64,000 nucleotides of DNA from AP-15 sp963736715 (GCA_963736715.1 CAVTQA010000027.1:1-64000), one strand, 5' to 3'; shown: positions 27,267 through 36,199, counted from the stretch's first letter. Made by a program: numbers and translations. Notes: a model not told the origin generated them from the sequence alone.

Positions 27267-27295
27267 TTGAAATGTTACTGCTGTTACATTAGTTA
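27267..27295 (+). promoter_or_regulatory. Promoter of the ChrB-N gene, probably leaderless
   Basis: TTGAAA 27267-27272, 17-nt spacer, TAGTTA 27290-27295. The spacer holds a direct repeat TGTTAC...TGTTAC (27273-27278 and 27282-27287). The start codon ATG 27303 is only 7 nt from the -10 box, about where transcription would begin, and no Shine-Dalgarno sequence precedes it. A leaderless message is therefore likely. The repeat could be an operator for autoregulation (inference). Confidence 0.5.
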
Positions 27296-27302
27296 TGAGC
27301 CG

Positions 27303-27845
27303 ATGGGGACATACAGGTGGCTACTGCTGACTTATAAGGTGCCGGCGGAACCGGCATCGAAGCGGGTAGCGCTGTGGCGGCGGCTGAAGGGCATGGGGGC
27401 AGTTTATTTGCAGAATGGCGTTTGTCTGCTGCCCAAAACCGATGACCACGTGCGGCGGTTCAAGATGCTGGAGAACGACATTGCCGAGATGGGCGGTGAC
27501 GCGGTCATTCTGGAGACGGTCGCTCTCGATCGAGGGCAGGACGAAAAGGTCCTCGCCCGCTTCAAGGCCGACCGGGACGATGCCTATCGAGAATTCATCG
27601 ACAAATGTGATGATTTCGAAAGCGAAATCGCCAAGGAAACGGCCGCTCAGCACTTCACTTACAACGAGCTCGAAGAGAACGACGTCGAGCTGAAAAAACT
27701 GCAGGGGTGGCTCGAGAAGATAAAGAAGCTCGATTTTTATGGTGGCGGTCTCGCTGCCGAAGCCGCTGAGCGGCTCAAGGCTTGCGACAGTCTGCTCGAT
27801 GCTTACGCGCAGCGGGTCTTCGAGGCGCATGACGAGAACCGCTGA
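27303..27845 (+). CDS. ChrB N-terminal domain protein
   Basis: 180 residues from ATG 27303. The sequence RWLLLTYKVPAEPASKRVALWRRLKGMGAVYLQNGVCLLP is the hallmark of the ChrB N-terminal domain (chromate-resistance regulator ChrB), followed by a long charged helix region (DRDDAYREFIDKCDDFESEI). The C-terminal chromate-resistance/rhodanese part of full ChrB is absent, so this is a stand-alone N-domain. ChrB is known to activate chrA in response to chromate. Here no chrA follows; instead a COG4280-like membrane protein starts 13 nt downstream, suggesting it controls or serves that protein. Upstream codons (MKCYCCYISYEP) are not part of the family. Confidence 0.75.
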   Translation: MGTYRWLLLTYKVPAEPASKRVALWRRLKGMGAVYLQNGVCLLPKTDDHVRRFKMLENDIAEMGGDAVILETVALDRGQDEKVLARFKADRDDAYREFIDKCDDFESEIAKETAAQHFTYNELEENDVELKKLQGWLEKIKKLDFYGGGLAAEAAERLKACDSLLDAYAQRVFEAHDENR

Positions 27846-27858
27846 GGAGAGGAACGTG

Positions 27859-28602
27859 ATGGCTTGGTCTACCGCAGCACCCGCAATAAGCGCCGCCTTT
27901 CTGGCTTCGGTGGTCGAGGTGGTCGAGGCCTTCACCATTGTGCTCGCCGTGGCAACGTTGCGGGGGTGGCGGCCCGCTGCGCTGGGTACCGCCGCCGGGC
28001 TTACTGTGCTGGCGGGTATCGTCCTGTCGCTGGGTCCGCTTCTCGATCACCTGCCGATTTCTTCGCTGCAGCTGGCGATCGGTATCCTGCTGCTGCTCTT
28101 CGGCATGGGTTGGCTCAGGAAGGCGTCGTTGCGGGCAGCGGGTGTGGTCCCGTTGCATGACGAAGACGCCATCTTCGCCGCCGAAGCTGCCGAGCTGAGT
28201 GAACAAGCGCGCAGGCGCCAGCGAAACCTCGGCTGGGCGGCCGGCATAACCGCGTTCAAGGCAGTACTGCTCGAAGGGCTCGAAGTCGTGTTTATTGTGA
28301 TCGCGGTGGGCGCCGGGCGCGGGCTGCTGGTGCCCGCCGGCCTGGGTGCGCTCGCCGCCTGTGCCGTGGTTCTCGCCGCCGGAGCAATCGTTCACCGGCC
28401 GTTGTCGCGAGTTCCGGAGAATATTCTCAAATTCGGCGTTGGCGTCATGCTGTCCGCCTTCGGGGTGTTCTGGACTGGCGAAGGGCTTGGCATTGCCTGG
28501 CCCGGGCAGGATTTGGCGCTGCTGTTGTTCGCTGCCCTATTCCTGGGTACGGGCCTCCTCGCCTCTACCTTCGCCCGCAAACTCGCCGTGGAGTTCGCAT
28601 AA
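27859..28602 (+). CDS. COG4280-like membrane protein with two E-x-x-E helices
   Basis: 247 residues from ATG 27859, good GAGGAGAGG upstream. Six to eight predicted membrane spans. Two halves carry similar acidic helix motifs: FLASVVEVVEAFTIVLAVATLRGW near the start and AVLLEGLEVVFIVIAVGAGRGL in the middle, reminiscent of the acidic REGLE-type helices of FTR1 iron permeases and of the repeated acidic motifs in UPF0016 cation transporters. This suggests a metal-ion carrier (inference). Its start follows the ChrB-N gene by 13 nt, and its stop overlaps the next start (TAATG). The family assignment is from memory; no function is established. Confidence 0.6.
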   Translation: MAWSTAAPAISAAFLASVVEVVEAFTIVLAVATLRGWRPAALGTAAGLTVLAGIVLSLGPLLDHLPISSLQLAIGILLLLFGMGWLRKASLRAAGVVPLHDEDAIFAAEAAELSEQARRRQRNLGWAAGITAFKAVLLEGLEVVFIVIAVGAGRGLLVPAGLGALAACAVVLAAGAIVHRPLSRVPENILKFGVGVMLSAFGVFWTGEGLGIAWPGQDLALLLFAALFLGTGLLASTFARKLAVEFA

Positions 28603-28817
28603 TGATGATGCTCAAGGAGCTCGCCGCCGAATTTGTCGGCATGTTCTTTGCCGAAAAACGGCTGGCAATAGCGGTGCTCGCGATCGTCACCATGGCCGGA
28701 TCACTCATCGATTTTGCCGGTCTCGACCCACTCGTCGGCGGCGCCGTGCTGCTCTTCGGTTGCCTGACCCTGCTGATTGAGAGCGTCTGTCGCGCTGCCA
28801 GAGCGGGCCGCTCTTAG
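28602..28817 (+). CDS. Small two-helix membrane protein
   Basis: 71 residues from ATG 28602, overlapping the preceding TAA by one base. Segments LAIAVLAIVTMAGSLIDFAGL and PLVGGAVLLFGCLTLLIESVC are hydrophobic enough for two membrane spans. It is translated with the COG4280-like protein, so it may be its subunit. I do not recognise a family. A start at ATG 28605 or 28608 is equally possible. Confidence 0.6.
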   Translation: MMMLKELAAEFVGMFFAEKRLAIAVLAIVTMAGSLIDFAGLDPLVGGAVLLFGCLTLLIESVCRAARAGRS

Positions 28818-29272
28818 TGTCTGAATCTTAATCGTATAAGTTGTATTATGATTTTCCAAGATTGCAAAGCGAAGGTCAGGCTAATCTTCTGATCAGCAAC
28901 TGCACAGAGGCGATGTAGACCCAAGTTTTGGCGCTCGCAATCGACGCCTCGAAATCCTTTGCCAAGCGGCGATTTCGGTTGAGCCAAGCGAGCGTTCGTT
29001 CGACAACCCAGCGGCGTGGCAGCAGCTTAAAGCCAGTCGCGTCAGCCGCGCGTTTGACGATCTCAATGGTCCAGTTCCCGAACTTGGCGAGGGCGTCACT
29101 CAGGTTGGGGCCGTTGTAGACGCTATCGGCGAAAAGGTGGCGCAACCAGGGAAATAGCTGGTGGATCGCCTCGATGACCAGAACCGCACCATCGCGATCT
29201 TGGATATCGGCGGGGTGCACCTCGGCCCCAACCAGCAGACCGCCAGTATCGGTCACAATATGGCGCTTGCGC

Positions 29273-29296
29273 CCCCAGCCTTCGCTGGGGCAGGCT
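29273..29296. repeat. Mini-palindrome inserted in the transposase (AGCCTG element, copy 1)
   Basis: CCCCAGC at 29273-29279, a 4-nt loop, GCTGGGG at 29284-29290, then CAGGCT. On the minus strand it begins AGCCTGCCCC. It interrupts the transposase codons between AAKKIK and GRKRH by about 23 nt, so its borders are defined by the conserved protein. A related sequence (AGCCTGCCCCTG...CAGGGGGCT) lies inside the REP pair at 61292-61319. Confidence 0.6.
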
Positions 29297-29317
29297 CTTT
29301 GATCTTCTTGGCCGCAT

Positions 29318-29358
29318 CCCCCGGGTCGCGGCTCTGCCGCGCCCGAGGACAGGCTCCA
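29318..29358. repeat. Mini-palindrome inserted in the transposase (AGCCTG element, copy 2)
   Basis: About 40 nt absent from normal IS5 transposases. A stem CGCGGC 29327-29332 with GCCGCG 29336-29341 is extended by CGGG 29322-29325 with CCCG 29342-29345. On the minus strand it begins GGAGCCTGTCCTCGGG, sharing the AGCCTG(C/T)CC head with the copy at 29273-29296. The protein frame runs through it, adding about 13 residues. Confidence 0.55.
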
Positions 29359-29847
29359 CCGCGCGGCCCGCCGCTTTCGGTCGTCTTGACCGATTGACTG
29401 TCGATCACTCCGGCCGACGGGCTCGCTTCGCGGCTCGCCGCTTCGCGCGCCTGCACGAGCAGGTGAAAATTGATGTTCTCAAACAAGCCGTTGTCGCGCC
29501 AGTCGTAGAAATAGCCTTGCACGGTGGTGAACGGCGGAAAGTCCTTCGGCAGCATTCGCCACTGACAGCCGGTCCGCGCGATATACAAAATCGCGTCCAG
29601 TACGGCGCGCAACTCGGTCGCGCGCGGCCGGCCCAAACGCTTGGCCGCTGGCAGGTGTGGCTCGATCAGCGCCCATTCCGCATCCGTTAGATCGCTTGCG
29701 TAGCGCTGTGCCTCTCGCTCATACTTCTGCCGAGTGATTTCGGTCCACATCTTGTGCCTCGATGATTGCTACACCACAACCATCATGCCACAACCGACTG
29801 AAATCACGCAATTCATTTTCGGTCAGCCTCTAAGGCCGGCGGCTATC

Positions 29848-30855
29848 TCACCCGCCTCGACGGGTGCCTCTCTCGGCGATCGGTTCGGCGTAGTACTGCT
29901 CGAGGGTCACCTTGATGCATACTGCCACCGGCATCGCGATCAGCAGACCAACGACGCCGAACAGTATCGCGCCGCAAACAAACGAGATGATCACAATGAC
30001 CGGATGAATTCGCGCCGCCTCGCCGAGAACGATCGGTCCGACAACGTTGTCGATCGACAGGCGAAGCGCGATGGCGAATCCGAACAGAAAAGCCGCTGCC
30101 CAGATGCCGTTTTGTTGGACTGCAATCATGCCCACGATCGTCGCCGAAGCGAAAGGACCGATGACCGGAATGAGCTCGAGAATACCGACTGCTAGTGCCA
30201 GCAGAACGGCATTGGGCAGATGGAAGACCGGACCAAAGCCGATCCAAGCCACCACTGCGGTGTAGAAGAGGACGGCGCAAATGCCGATCAGGTAGCGGCG
30301 CAACACCGGCACTATTTTGGGTAGTAGATCCTCGACGGAGCGCCTGCGCTCGGGAGGCAGCAGCCATATCGCGCCGGCTGAGAGGCGGGGTGCCGAGATC
30401 ATGAAATACGGCATCAGCGCCAGTGTCAGAAAGCCGCCGAATACAAGCGAAGCGGCTAGCCCGGCAACGCGTTCGACGGCGGTGAGCCCGATCATTCCCG
30501 CCATCGCCCCGCCCAATGCGTTCACGAGCTTCCCGGGAGTATAGGTCTGTCCGAAGAGCGTAACGCCTTCGCTGCCGATCAATTCGCCAATGAAGTGCTG
30601 CAAGATTTGCGGAGCGCGCGCTACGACATGCATTAAATCGGACACAGCGCTGGTTCCGATCCAATAACCCGCGCCGCCGAGGATGGCGAGAATCACAATG
30701 TAGAGGACTGCCGCGATCGGCCAGCGCGGGAACCCGAGACGCTGCTGCAGGGCTCTGATCAGCCGATCCAAAACGAAGGCGACTGCCACAGCAAGGACAA
30801 AGGGCAGCAGCGCAATCCGGATCTGATAAAGAAGCACCGCGACGACTGCCAGCAC
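29848..30855 (-). CDS. AI-2E family (COG0628) transporter
   Basis: 335 residues. Eight membrane segments in the UPF0118/AI-2E arrangement: two N-terminal helices (LAVVAVLLYQIRIALLPFVLAVAVAFVLDRL), a large soluble loop (GTSAVSDLMHVVARAPQILQHFIGEL), and the C-terminal cluster with GILELIPVIGPFASATIVGMIAV and GPIVLGEAARIHPVIVIISFVCGAILFGVVGLLIAMPVA. Family members include the autoinducer-2 exporter TqsA and Na/H antiporters; the substrate here is unknown. The start was set at ATG 30855, where the first helix begins. A short open frame further upstream is in a different frame. Confidence 0.87.
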   Translation of the reverse strand: MLAVVAVLLYQIRIALLPFVLAVAVAFVLDRLIRALQQRLGFPRWPIAAVLYIVILAILGGAGYWIGTSAVSDLMHVVARAPQILQHFIGELIGSEGVTLFGQTYTPGKLVNALGGAMAGMIGLTAVERVAGLAASLVFGGFLTLALMPYFMISAPRLSAGAIWLLPPERRRSVEDLLPKIVPVLRRYLIGICAVLFYTAVVAWIGFGPVFHLPNAVLLALAVGILELIPVIGPFASATIVGMIAVQQNGIWAAAFLFGFAIALRLSIDNVVGPIVLGEAARIHPVIVIISFVCGAILFGVVGLLIAMPVAVCIKVTLEQYYAEPIAERGTRRGG

Positions 30856-31004
30856 TGCGGCGGATCGCCCAGCCCCCGACGAACGTCCGGCGACGTCTCG
30901 GCGGGCCGCCCCGGCGGTTCACGGAGCTTCCGCTGGAGGTCTTGGCCAGCTGATAAGTTCTTTCTTTCCACGTGACCCGCCCATGGAGGCTGACCAGCAC
31001 GCCA

Positions 31005-32044
31005 TTACAGGCAAGACACGCGACGGCGCTGTAGCAGCGCGAAGATCAGGCCGAAGGCGGCCGGGATACGAAAATGCCGCGCGGTCGCGCACTGGATGCC
31101 GACGACCACGGCCGAGCCGAGCAGGGCGAGAGCAGCGCCACCAATAGCGGCCGGCAAGGACTCGGCGAGCGCGGCAATAAAGATCGCGGGCGGCGCCAAC
31201 AACAAGGTCCAGCCGAAAGCGAACGCAGCCGCCCCGGCTGCCAATGTGACACTCGGGCCACTCAAAATCTCAGTCGCGTTCTTCGACAGGCCTTCCCACA
31301 GGGCCCCCAAACTGCGATACATTCGGGTCCGAGCGAGGGGTTCGGCTGCGAGCACCCGCAGATCGAAACCCGCTTCCTTGACCCGCGCGGCGAGCGCCTT
31401 GTCTTCGGCGATTTCGAAGCGTACCGCCGCATGCCCGCCGACCTGGAAGTAAGCCGTCCGCCGGATCAGCAGGAATTGCCCATTGACTGCGTCTGCCGTC
31501 CCCGCGTCGAAAGATTTGGCGCAGGCGAGTACGAGCAGCCCGGCGGGCATGATCGTCCGCTCCCGGAAGTTGCCGAGCTCTTGCAAGGGCTGCAGCGACA
31601 ACATGTCGATGCCCTGTGCTTCGGCCGCCGTTACCGCGGCCGCGACCAATTGCGGAGCGGCGCGCCATCGGCGTCGACAAAACAGAGCCAGTCACATTCG
31701 GCCAGCAATGCGCCGCGCCAGCATGCATGCGGCTTGCCCACCCAGCCATCGGGCAGCTCCCCGGCAGCGGCCAGCCGCACTCTGGAATCTTGGGCGCTGA
31801 ACCGCTCGGCCGCAGCCGCCGTGCCGTCTCGCGAGTTGTCGTCGACGACGATGATCGACCAGCGCCCGGAAAGTCCGGTCTGCGCCCGCAGCCCATCGAG
31901 ACACAGGCCGATATTGTGTATTTCGTTTCGAGCCGGCACGATTATCGAGACCGAAGGCATAATAGAAAGCTCGCTCGGCACTGTTAGAGAGAGCTGCCGA
32001 TAGGCGCGGAATTGCCGCAATATGCGCCACAGCAGATAGAGCAC
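31005..32044 (-). pseudogene. Family 2 glycosyltransferase, one frameshift
   Basis: N-terminal part from ATG 32044: a membrane helix, then PSVSIIVPARNEIHNIGLCLDGL, IIVVDDNSRDGTAAAAERF and LLAECDWLCFVDADG, the GT-A fold with its DxD-type motif. The frame changes near 31645-31665, then runs LVAAAVTAAEAQGIDMLSLQPLQELGNFRE, VNGQFLLIRRTAYFQVGGH (acceptor region) and RFEIAEDKALAARVKEAGFDLRVL. It ends with two membrane helices and stops at 31005. Total about 345 residues, like membrane glycosyltransferases of the carotenoid or hopanoid type. Sugar and acceptor cannot be told. Lies 40 nt from the YkoP-like gene on the same strand, so likely one unit. Confidence 0.75.
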
Positions 32045-32083
32045 CAGGGCGGCCCAGGCGGTCCCGGAAAAACACGATGGCCA

Positions 32084-32782
32084 TCAAGCTTCGCGCCGCC
32101 GCGCCGCCCCCAATGACGATGCGACGATTGCGGCGGGCATAACGCCGCCGCAGTGCGGCTCGAGAGATCCACAATTCGTGGCGATCGCGAAGAAATGGTT
32201 GCCGCGGCAATGCCGCGGGGTTAACGCCCGTGTCAAACCCCACAGCACAAAGCACTCGCCGAGGCCGCGCAGCCGCGCCAGCAGCGAGGAATCAGTGGGC
32301 ACCCGTTCAAACCCGTGGCGCTGAAAAACGCGCTCGATCTGGGACCTGCCGAGACGTGCCGGCAACGCGGTCTCGGTACGGATCGCGTGTACGTCTTGCC
32401 AAGCTGGCTCGCCCTCGACATATTTGGAGAAGGCGTGAAGCGAATACCTGACCCGATCCCTTACTGCGCAGGCCCAGCCCAGATCGGCGCCGCGCACCGA
32501 GTATCGGGGTAGGTGCTCGTTCCAGAAATGCAGCGTCCCGACCGATTTGCCGACCTGAACGTCAGTACCGTCTGACAGCGAGACAGGCGCACGCGCCTGG
32601 CCGACACCAACGCGCAGGACGCAATCAGGATCATCGGTGAACTCGTAGATGCCGTAATAGGAGCGGAGTATCCCATCGGCCCACGCGACGGACCGGGCCC
32701 ACAGTTCATCCGGCCAGGCAGCAGAGGCGCTCCTGAGCGCAGTCATAAACCCCACCGCGGAGCCGGTTGCGTCGGCGCTCAT
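32084..32782 (-). CDS. YkoP-like domain protein
   Basis: 232 residues. The part SLSDGTDVQVGKSVGTLHFWNEHLPRY resembles the DGT-x-x-x-GD-x-VGELHLNNE pattern of YkoP-like domains that occur with glycosyltransferases and polysaccharide deacetylases. A helical region follows (VRYSLHAFSKYVEGEPAWQDVHAIRTETAL), then ERVFQRHGFERVPTD. The function is not established. The downstream glycosyltransferase on the same strand supports a cell-envelope or lipid role (inference). The C-terminal 40 residues are less convincing, and the family call is from recall. Confidence 0.5.
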   Translation of the reverse strand: MSADATGSAVGFMTALRSASAAWPDELWARSVAWADGILRSYYGIYEFTDDPDCVLRVGVGQARAPVSLSDGTDVQVGKSVGTLHFWNEHLPRYSVRGADLGWACAVRDRVRYSLHAFSKYVEGEPAWQDVHAIRTETALPARLGRSQIERVFQRHGFERVPTDSSLLARLRGLGECFVLWGLTRALTPRHCRGNHFFAIATNCGSLEPHCGGVMPAAIVASSLGAARRREA

Positions 32783-33188
32783 GACGCAACCTCAACGCTT
32801 TCATGGAGCCGAATTTTTCGTGCAACGGAGGTCGCAGAGCGTTTCCACGGCCGACCCGGATATGTCCTGTCGGGCCGCCGATCGCGCGACATTCACCGAC
32901 CTCCGCATCTTCCTTCGCGGGTCAAACGCGTATCGTATCTGACGGTTCCCGGAATAGGAGATTAAGCCCAACGGCACGCCCAGAGGCGATGTGCGGCTTC
33001 TTGCCTGCGAGCTCGGTAATCTAATGTTGAAGTCCAACACGCCGAACTTGCTCTTTCGAGATGTCTCTTGACGCTATAAGCGGGGCAGCGCAAAGCCACC
33101 CTACATGATCCTCTCGCCAGCTACGGAGCCCACACCTACACACTGAATAGTCCCCAATAACAATCTATATCAGTAACAAACGGTACTA
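32783..33188. other. 406-nt intergenic region, no gene seen
   Basis: Between the YkoP-like gene (minus) and a small membrane protein (plus). Short frames here have low-complexity translations. The right-hand 100 nt is AT-rich (AATAACAATCTATATCAGTAACAAA from about 33152, here quoted in part) and is the likely promoter zone for the small gene. No hairpin terminator stands out. Confidence 0.4.
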
Positions 33189-33497
33189 ATGCACGATTAC
33201 TCCGGTTTTGGCTGTGCACTGCTCCTCGGCGGTGCTATCAGCATGCGGCCAAGGAGCACTCAGCGCAGCATCGCCGGAGGCGAGACGCAAGTCGTTTCCT
33301 ACCAAAGTTCGGCTGCTGCCGGCGGTATGGAAATTTTGGTCTGGATCGCCGCCATCGTGTTGGGAATCCTCTCGCTGATTTTTGTGGGGTCTGGGGTCCT
33401 CGTGTCGGTTGGCTTCCTTGCGGTCGGCGCAACGCTGCTGATGGCCAGCGCGACATTCAGCGGCACAGTGATGCGGCTGTTCACGGCGACTGCCTGA
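33189..33497 (+). CDS. Small membrane protein, unrecognised
   Basis: 102 residues from ATG 33189; a shorter start at ATG 33327 (MEILVWIAAIVLGIL) is also possible. The C-terminal half forms two hydrophobic helices (VWIAAIVLGILSLIFVGSGVLVSVGFLAVGATLLM). The N-terminal half is polar, with SMRPRSTQRSIAGGE, and may not be translated. I do not recognise it, and no neighbour suggests a role. Confidence 0.4.
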   Translation: MHDYSGFGCALLLGGAISMRPRSTQRSIAGGETQVVSYQSSAAAGGMEILVWIAAIVLGILSLIFVGSGVLVSVGFLAVGATLLMASATFSGTVMRLFTATA

Positions 33498-33574
33498 TAT
33501 ATACGAGGCGGGTTCTCCCGCATTTTTTAGCAGCCCGCGCTGTGAGACTTCATGCTCGCAACGCTCGCTGAATT

Positions 33575-34793
33575 TCAAATGATCTTTCTTTCTCGGAAAG
33601 CCTCGATCTGCGCCGGCGTGTAGCCGAGCCTGGCGAGGATTTCGTCGTTATGCGCACCGAGTTCCGGAGCAATGCCGATTTGAGCTGGTGTTTCGGAGAA
33701 GTGCCACGGCGAGCCGTGGACCTTCAACCGCTTGCCGTATTTGGAGTAGTCGATTTCGGTCACGTATCCGTTGGCCAGCACGTCGGGGTCATTGGAGGCT
33801 TCGAGCAATGTGTTGATCGGCGCTGCGACAATGTCGGCGCCGCGCAGCCTCGCAACCCAATCGTCGCGCGGCCCGGTCGCGAACAGCTCGTCGAGCATGC
33901 GCAGCAACGTCGCGCGCTTTTCGTCGGACGAGACGATCACGCCGAGATCGCCAAAGCCGGCTTCTTCGAGAGCCTCGTAAAAGCCGAGCGCGGTCATCGC
34001 GTCGCGCCATTTGCGCGCGCCGTTCAGCTGGAACACCAACGGCTTGCCGTCGCGGTCGTTGAAGCTGGCGCTGAGGCCGGGGCGCTGCGGCGTGCCGGTG
34101 ACGCGGGCCTGGCCGGTGACCGGATTGCGGTTGCGCCACATCGCCGTCGTCAGGGTCCAGCCCATCAGGCGGATCTGGCCGCCGAGCAATGAGCAGTCAA
34201 CCTTCTGACCGATCCCGGTGCTGCGCGCATAGGTCAGCGCCGCGAGCGCGCCGCCAAAGGCGAGGATGGCGCAGGTCTCGTCGGCGACGGAGACGATGCC
34301 GGTCTTCAGCGGCTGACCCGGCGTCGAGTAGGCTTCCGCAATGCCGCCCAGCGCCTGCGCCATCGAATCGGTCCCTGGCAGATCGGCATGGGGTCCTTTG
34401 GGGCCGTAGCCCGACACCGACACATAGACGAGCCTCGGGTTCACTCGCCGCAATTCTTCGTAGCCGAAGCCGTTCTTCTCTGCCGCGCCCGGCCGGAAGT
34501 TCTGTCCGAAGATGTCCGCCTGCGCGACCAGCTTGCGGAGGATCTCGCGGCCCTCCGCGGTTTTCAGGTTCAAGCGTGAGGCTCTTCACGCCGCGATTGT
34601 TCGTCTCGAAATAGGTGCTGGGCATACCGGGCAGGACAGTCGAGCCGCGCGAATTGTCGCCGACCTCCGGCACCTCGATCTTGATCACCTCCGCGCCGAG
34701 ATCGGCCATCAGCATGTACGGCACCGTGCCGGCTTGCGCGGTGGAACAGGCGACGACCTTGACGCCGTGCAACGGGCCCTGGGGCTTATTCAT
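33575..34793 (-). pseudogene. Class III CoA-transferase (CaiB/BaiF/Frc family), one frameshift
   Basis: From ATG 34793: GPLHGVKVVACSTAQAGTVPYMLMADLGAEVIKIEVPEVGD, then YFETNNRGVKSLTL. After a shift at about 34570-34576 it continues NLKTAEGREILRKLVAQADIFGQNFRPGAAEKNGFGYEEL and LVYVSVSGYGPKGPHADLPGTD, which holds the catalytic-Asp region of this family. It closes with APINTLLEASNDPDVLANGYVTEIDY. About 406 residues in total. The family moves CoA between carboxylic acids. The ATG overlaps the stop of the LLM monooxygenase (ATGA), so the two are translated together, perhaps for breakdown of an organic acid or amine. Confidence 0.8.
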
Positions 34794-36133
34794 GGTGCAG
34801 TCTCCTCAAAGGCGCTTTTCGGCCAGGCCAGGCCGTAATGCTCGCGCAGTGTTTTGCCCGCGTAATCCGTGCGGAACAGCCCGCGCTGCTGCAGCAGCGG
34901 TATCACCTCCGCGCTGAAGACGTCCAGCTGCGCCGGCAGAAGCGGAGGCATGATGTTGAAGCCGTCCGCCGCACTGTCGGTGAACCAGTCCTCGATCAGG
35001 CCGGCGATCTGCTCCGGCGTGCCGGCGGTCGTGAAATGGCCGCGGGCGCCGGCGAGGTAACCGAGCAATTGCCGCAGTGTCGGCCGGTCCCGCCGCACCA
35101 GGTTCAGGATCACCTCGGTCCGGCTGCGTGCCGCCTCGACCGAGCCGGGGTCCGGGAAATCTTCCGGCGCCAGCGGGCGGTCCAATGGCAGGTGCGAGAA
35201 ATCATGCCCGCCGAACCGCCCCGATAGACGCTTGCGCCCGACCTCGGGGTCGCACAAATCATTGACCTCGCGCGTCAGGCGTTGCGCCTCGGCTTCGGTA
35301 GAGGCGATCATCGGGCTGAGACCGGGCAGGATTATTACCTGGTCGGGCGGCCGCCCCTCGGCCGCCGCCAGCGCCTTCAGATCCGCATAGAATTCCTGCG
35401 CCGTCTATTTCGCCACATGGGCGGTGAACACGGCGTCGGCATGCCGCGCCGCAAAGCGGCGGCCGGTCTCGGACGATCCCGCCTGCACCAGCACCGGCCG
35501 CCCCTGCGGGCAGCGCGGCATGTTCAATGGTCCGGCCACCTGGTAGAAATCGCCGCGGTGGTCGATCGGCCGGATGCGCTCGGCTCGGGCGTACTGGCCG
35601 CCGACCCGGTCATCGACGACTGCGTCCTCGGCCCAGCTGTCCCACAGCGCCTTGACGACGCTCATGAACTCCTCGCCGCGGGCATAGCGGTCGGCGTGGC
35701 TCACCTGTCCCGCGCTGCCAAAGTTGCGCGCCGCTGTCGCCAGCCACGAGGTGACGATGTTCCAGGCGACGCGCCCGTTGCTGATGTGATCGAGCGAGGC
35801 GAACTGCCGCGCCAGGTTGAACGGTTCGGTGTAGGTCGTCGACGCCGTGGCGATCATCCCGATCCGGCTCGTTGCCATCGCCAAGGCAGCAAGGGTGGTG
35901 ACGGGCTCGAGCCAGATGCGTGGCGCCTGCGCTGCGTCCTCTCCGAGCGCGAGCTGGTCGGCGATGAAAATCGAGTCGAACTTCGCCGCCTCGGCCCGCT
36001 GCGCCAGATCCTGGTAATAGCGGATGTCGGTCAGCGCCAGCGGCGATGACGCCGGATGCCGCCAGGAGGCCTCGTGGTGCCCGCGGCTGTGAATAAAAAG
36101 GTTCAGGTGCAACTGCCGCTTCATCGCGCTCAT
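34790..36133 (-). pseudogene. LLM-class flavin monooxygenase (NtaA/SnaA/DszA type) with in-frame amber stop
   Basis: From ATG 36133 (MSAMKRQLHLNLFIHSRGHHEASWRHP), with ATG 36124 as alternative. Motifs: ALTDIRYYQDLAQRAEAAKFDSIFIADQLAL, LEPVTTLAALAMATSRIGMIATASTTYTEPFNLARQFASLDHIS, RVAWNIVTSW, GRPVLVQAGSSETGRRFAARHADAVFTAHVAK. A TAG at 35407-35405 follows, exactly where relatives have Gln (AKxTAQEFYADLK). The same frame then stays open for another 200 residues (GLSPMIASTEAEAQ to LREHYGLAWPK). A single CAG-to-TAG change explains it. The family oxidises substrates such as nitrilotriacetate or sulfur heterocycles with FMNH2. Overlaps the CoA-transferase gene by ATGA. Confidence 0.85.
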
Positions 36134-36199
36134 CCGGCTGTCCTTTACTCCTGACCGATTATCGCGCGCGATTCGCGTTTTCGGCCAGCATACGACCAA

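Larger units (their letters stand above)
28876..29750 (-). pseudogene. IS5-family DDE transposase, interrupted
   Basis: N-terminal part from ATG 29750: DLTDAEWALIEPHLPAAKRLGRPR, then DAILYIARTGCQWRMLPKDFPPF and SAGVIDSQSVKTTESGGPRG with the first catalytic Asp. The usual GYDAAKKIKGRKRHIVTDTGGLL is disturbed: DAAKKIK is preceded by about 13 foreign residues, and about 23 nt are inserted after it, shifting the frame. The remainder (TDTGGLLVGAEVHPADIQDRD with the second Asp, VERTLAWLNRNRRLAKDFE with the Glu) runs in another frame to 28876. The inserts are palindromes, not a classical programmed frameshift, so the enzyme is inactive as written. Confidence 0.85.
28840..29796 (-). mobile_element. 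IS5-family insertion sequence, defective
   Basis: Contains a two-part IS5-type transposase. Candidate ends are imperfect inverted repeats, GTTGTATTATGATTTT at 28841 against GTTGTGGCATGATGGTT read inward from about 29795 on the other strand (about 11 of 16 matches), giving roughly 955 bp. I could not identify a target duplication. The element sits between the small membrane protein and the AI-2E transporter gene. Two extra palindromic inserts within the transposase explain part of the excess length over the usual 850-900 bp. Confidence 0.6.

Noticed and set aside
28876..29750. Programmed -1 frameshift of a two-frame IS5 transposase
   Set aside because: The break coincides with an inserted palindrome, not with an A-rich slippery site.
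35405..35407. TAG in the LLM monooxygenase as a pyrrolysine or programmed read-through codon
   Set aside because: Relatives have Gln here, nothing in the window suggests pyrrolysine decoding, and the operon partner is broken as well. A nonsense change is simpler.
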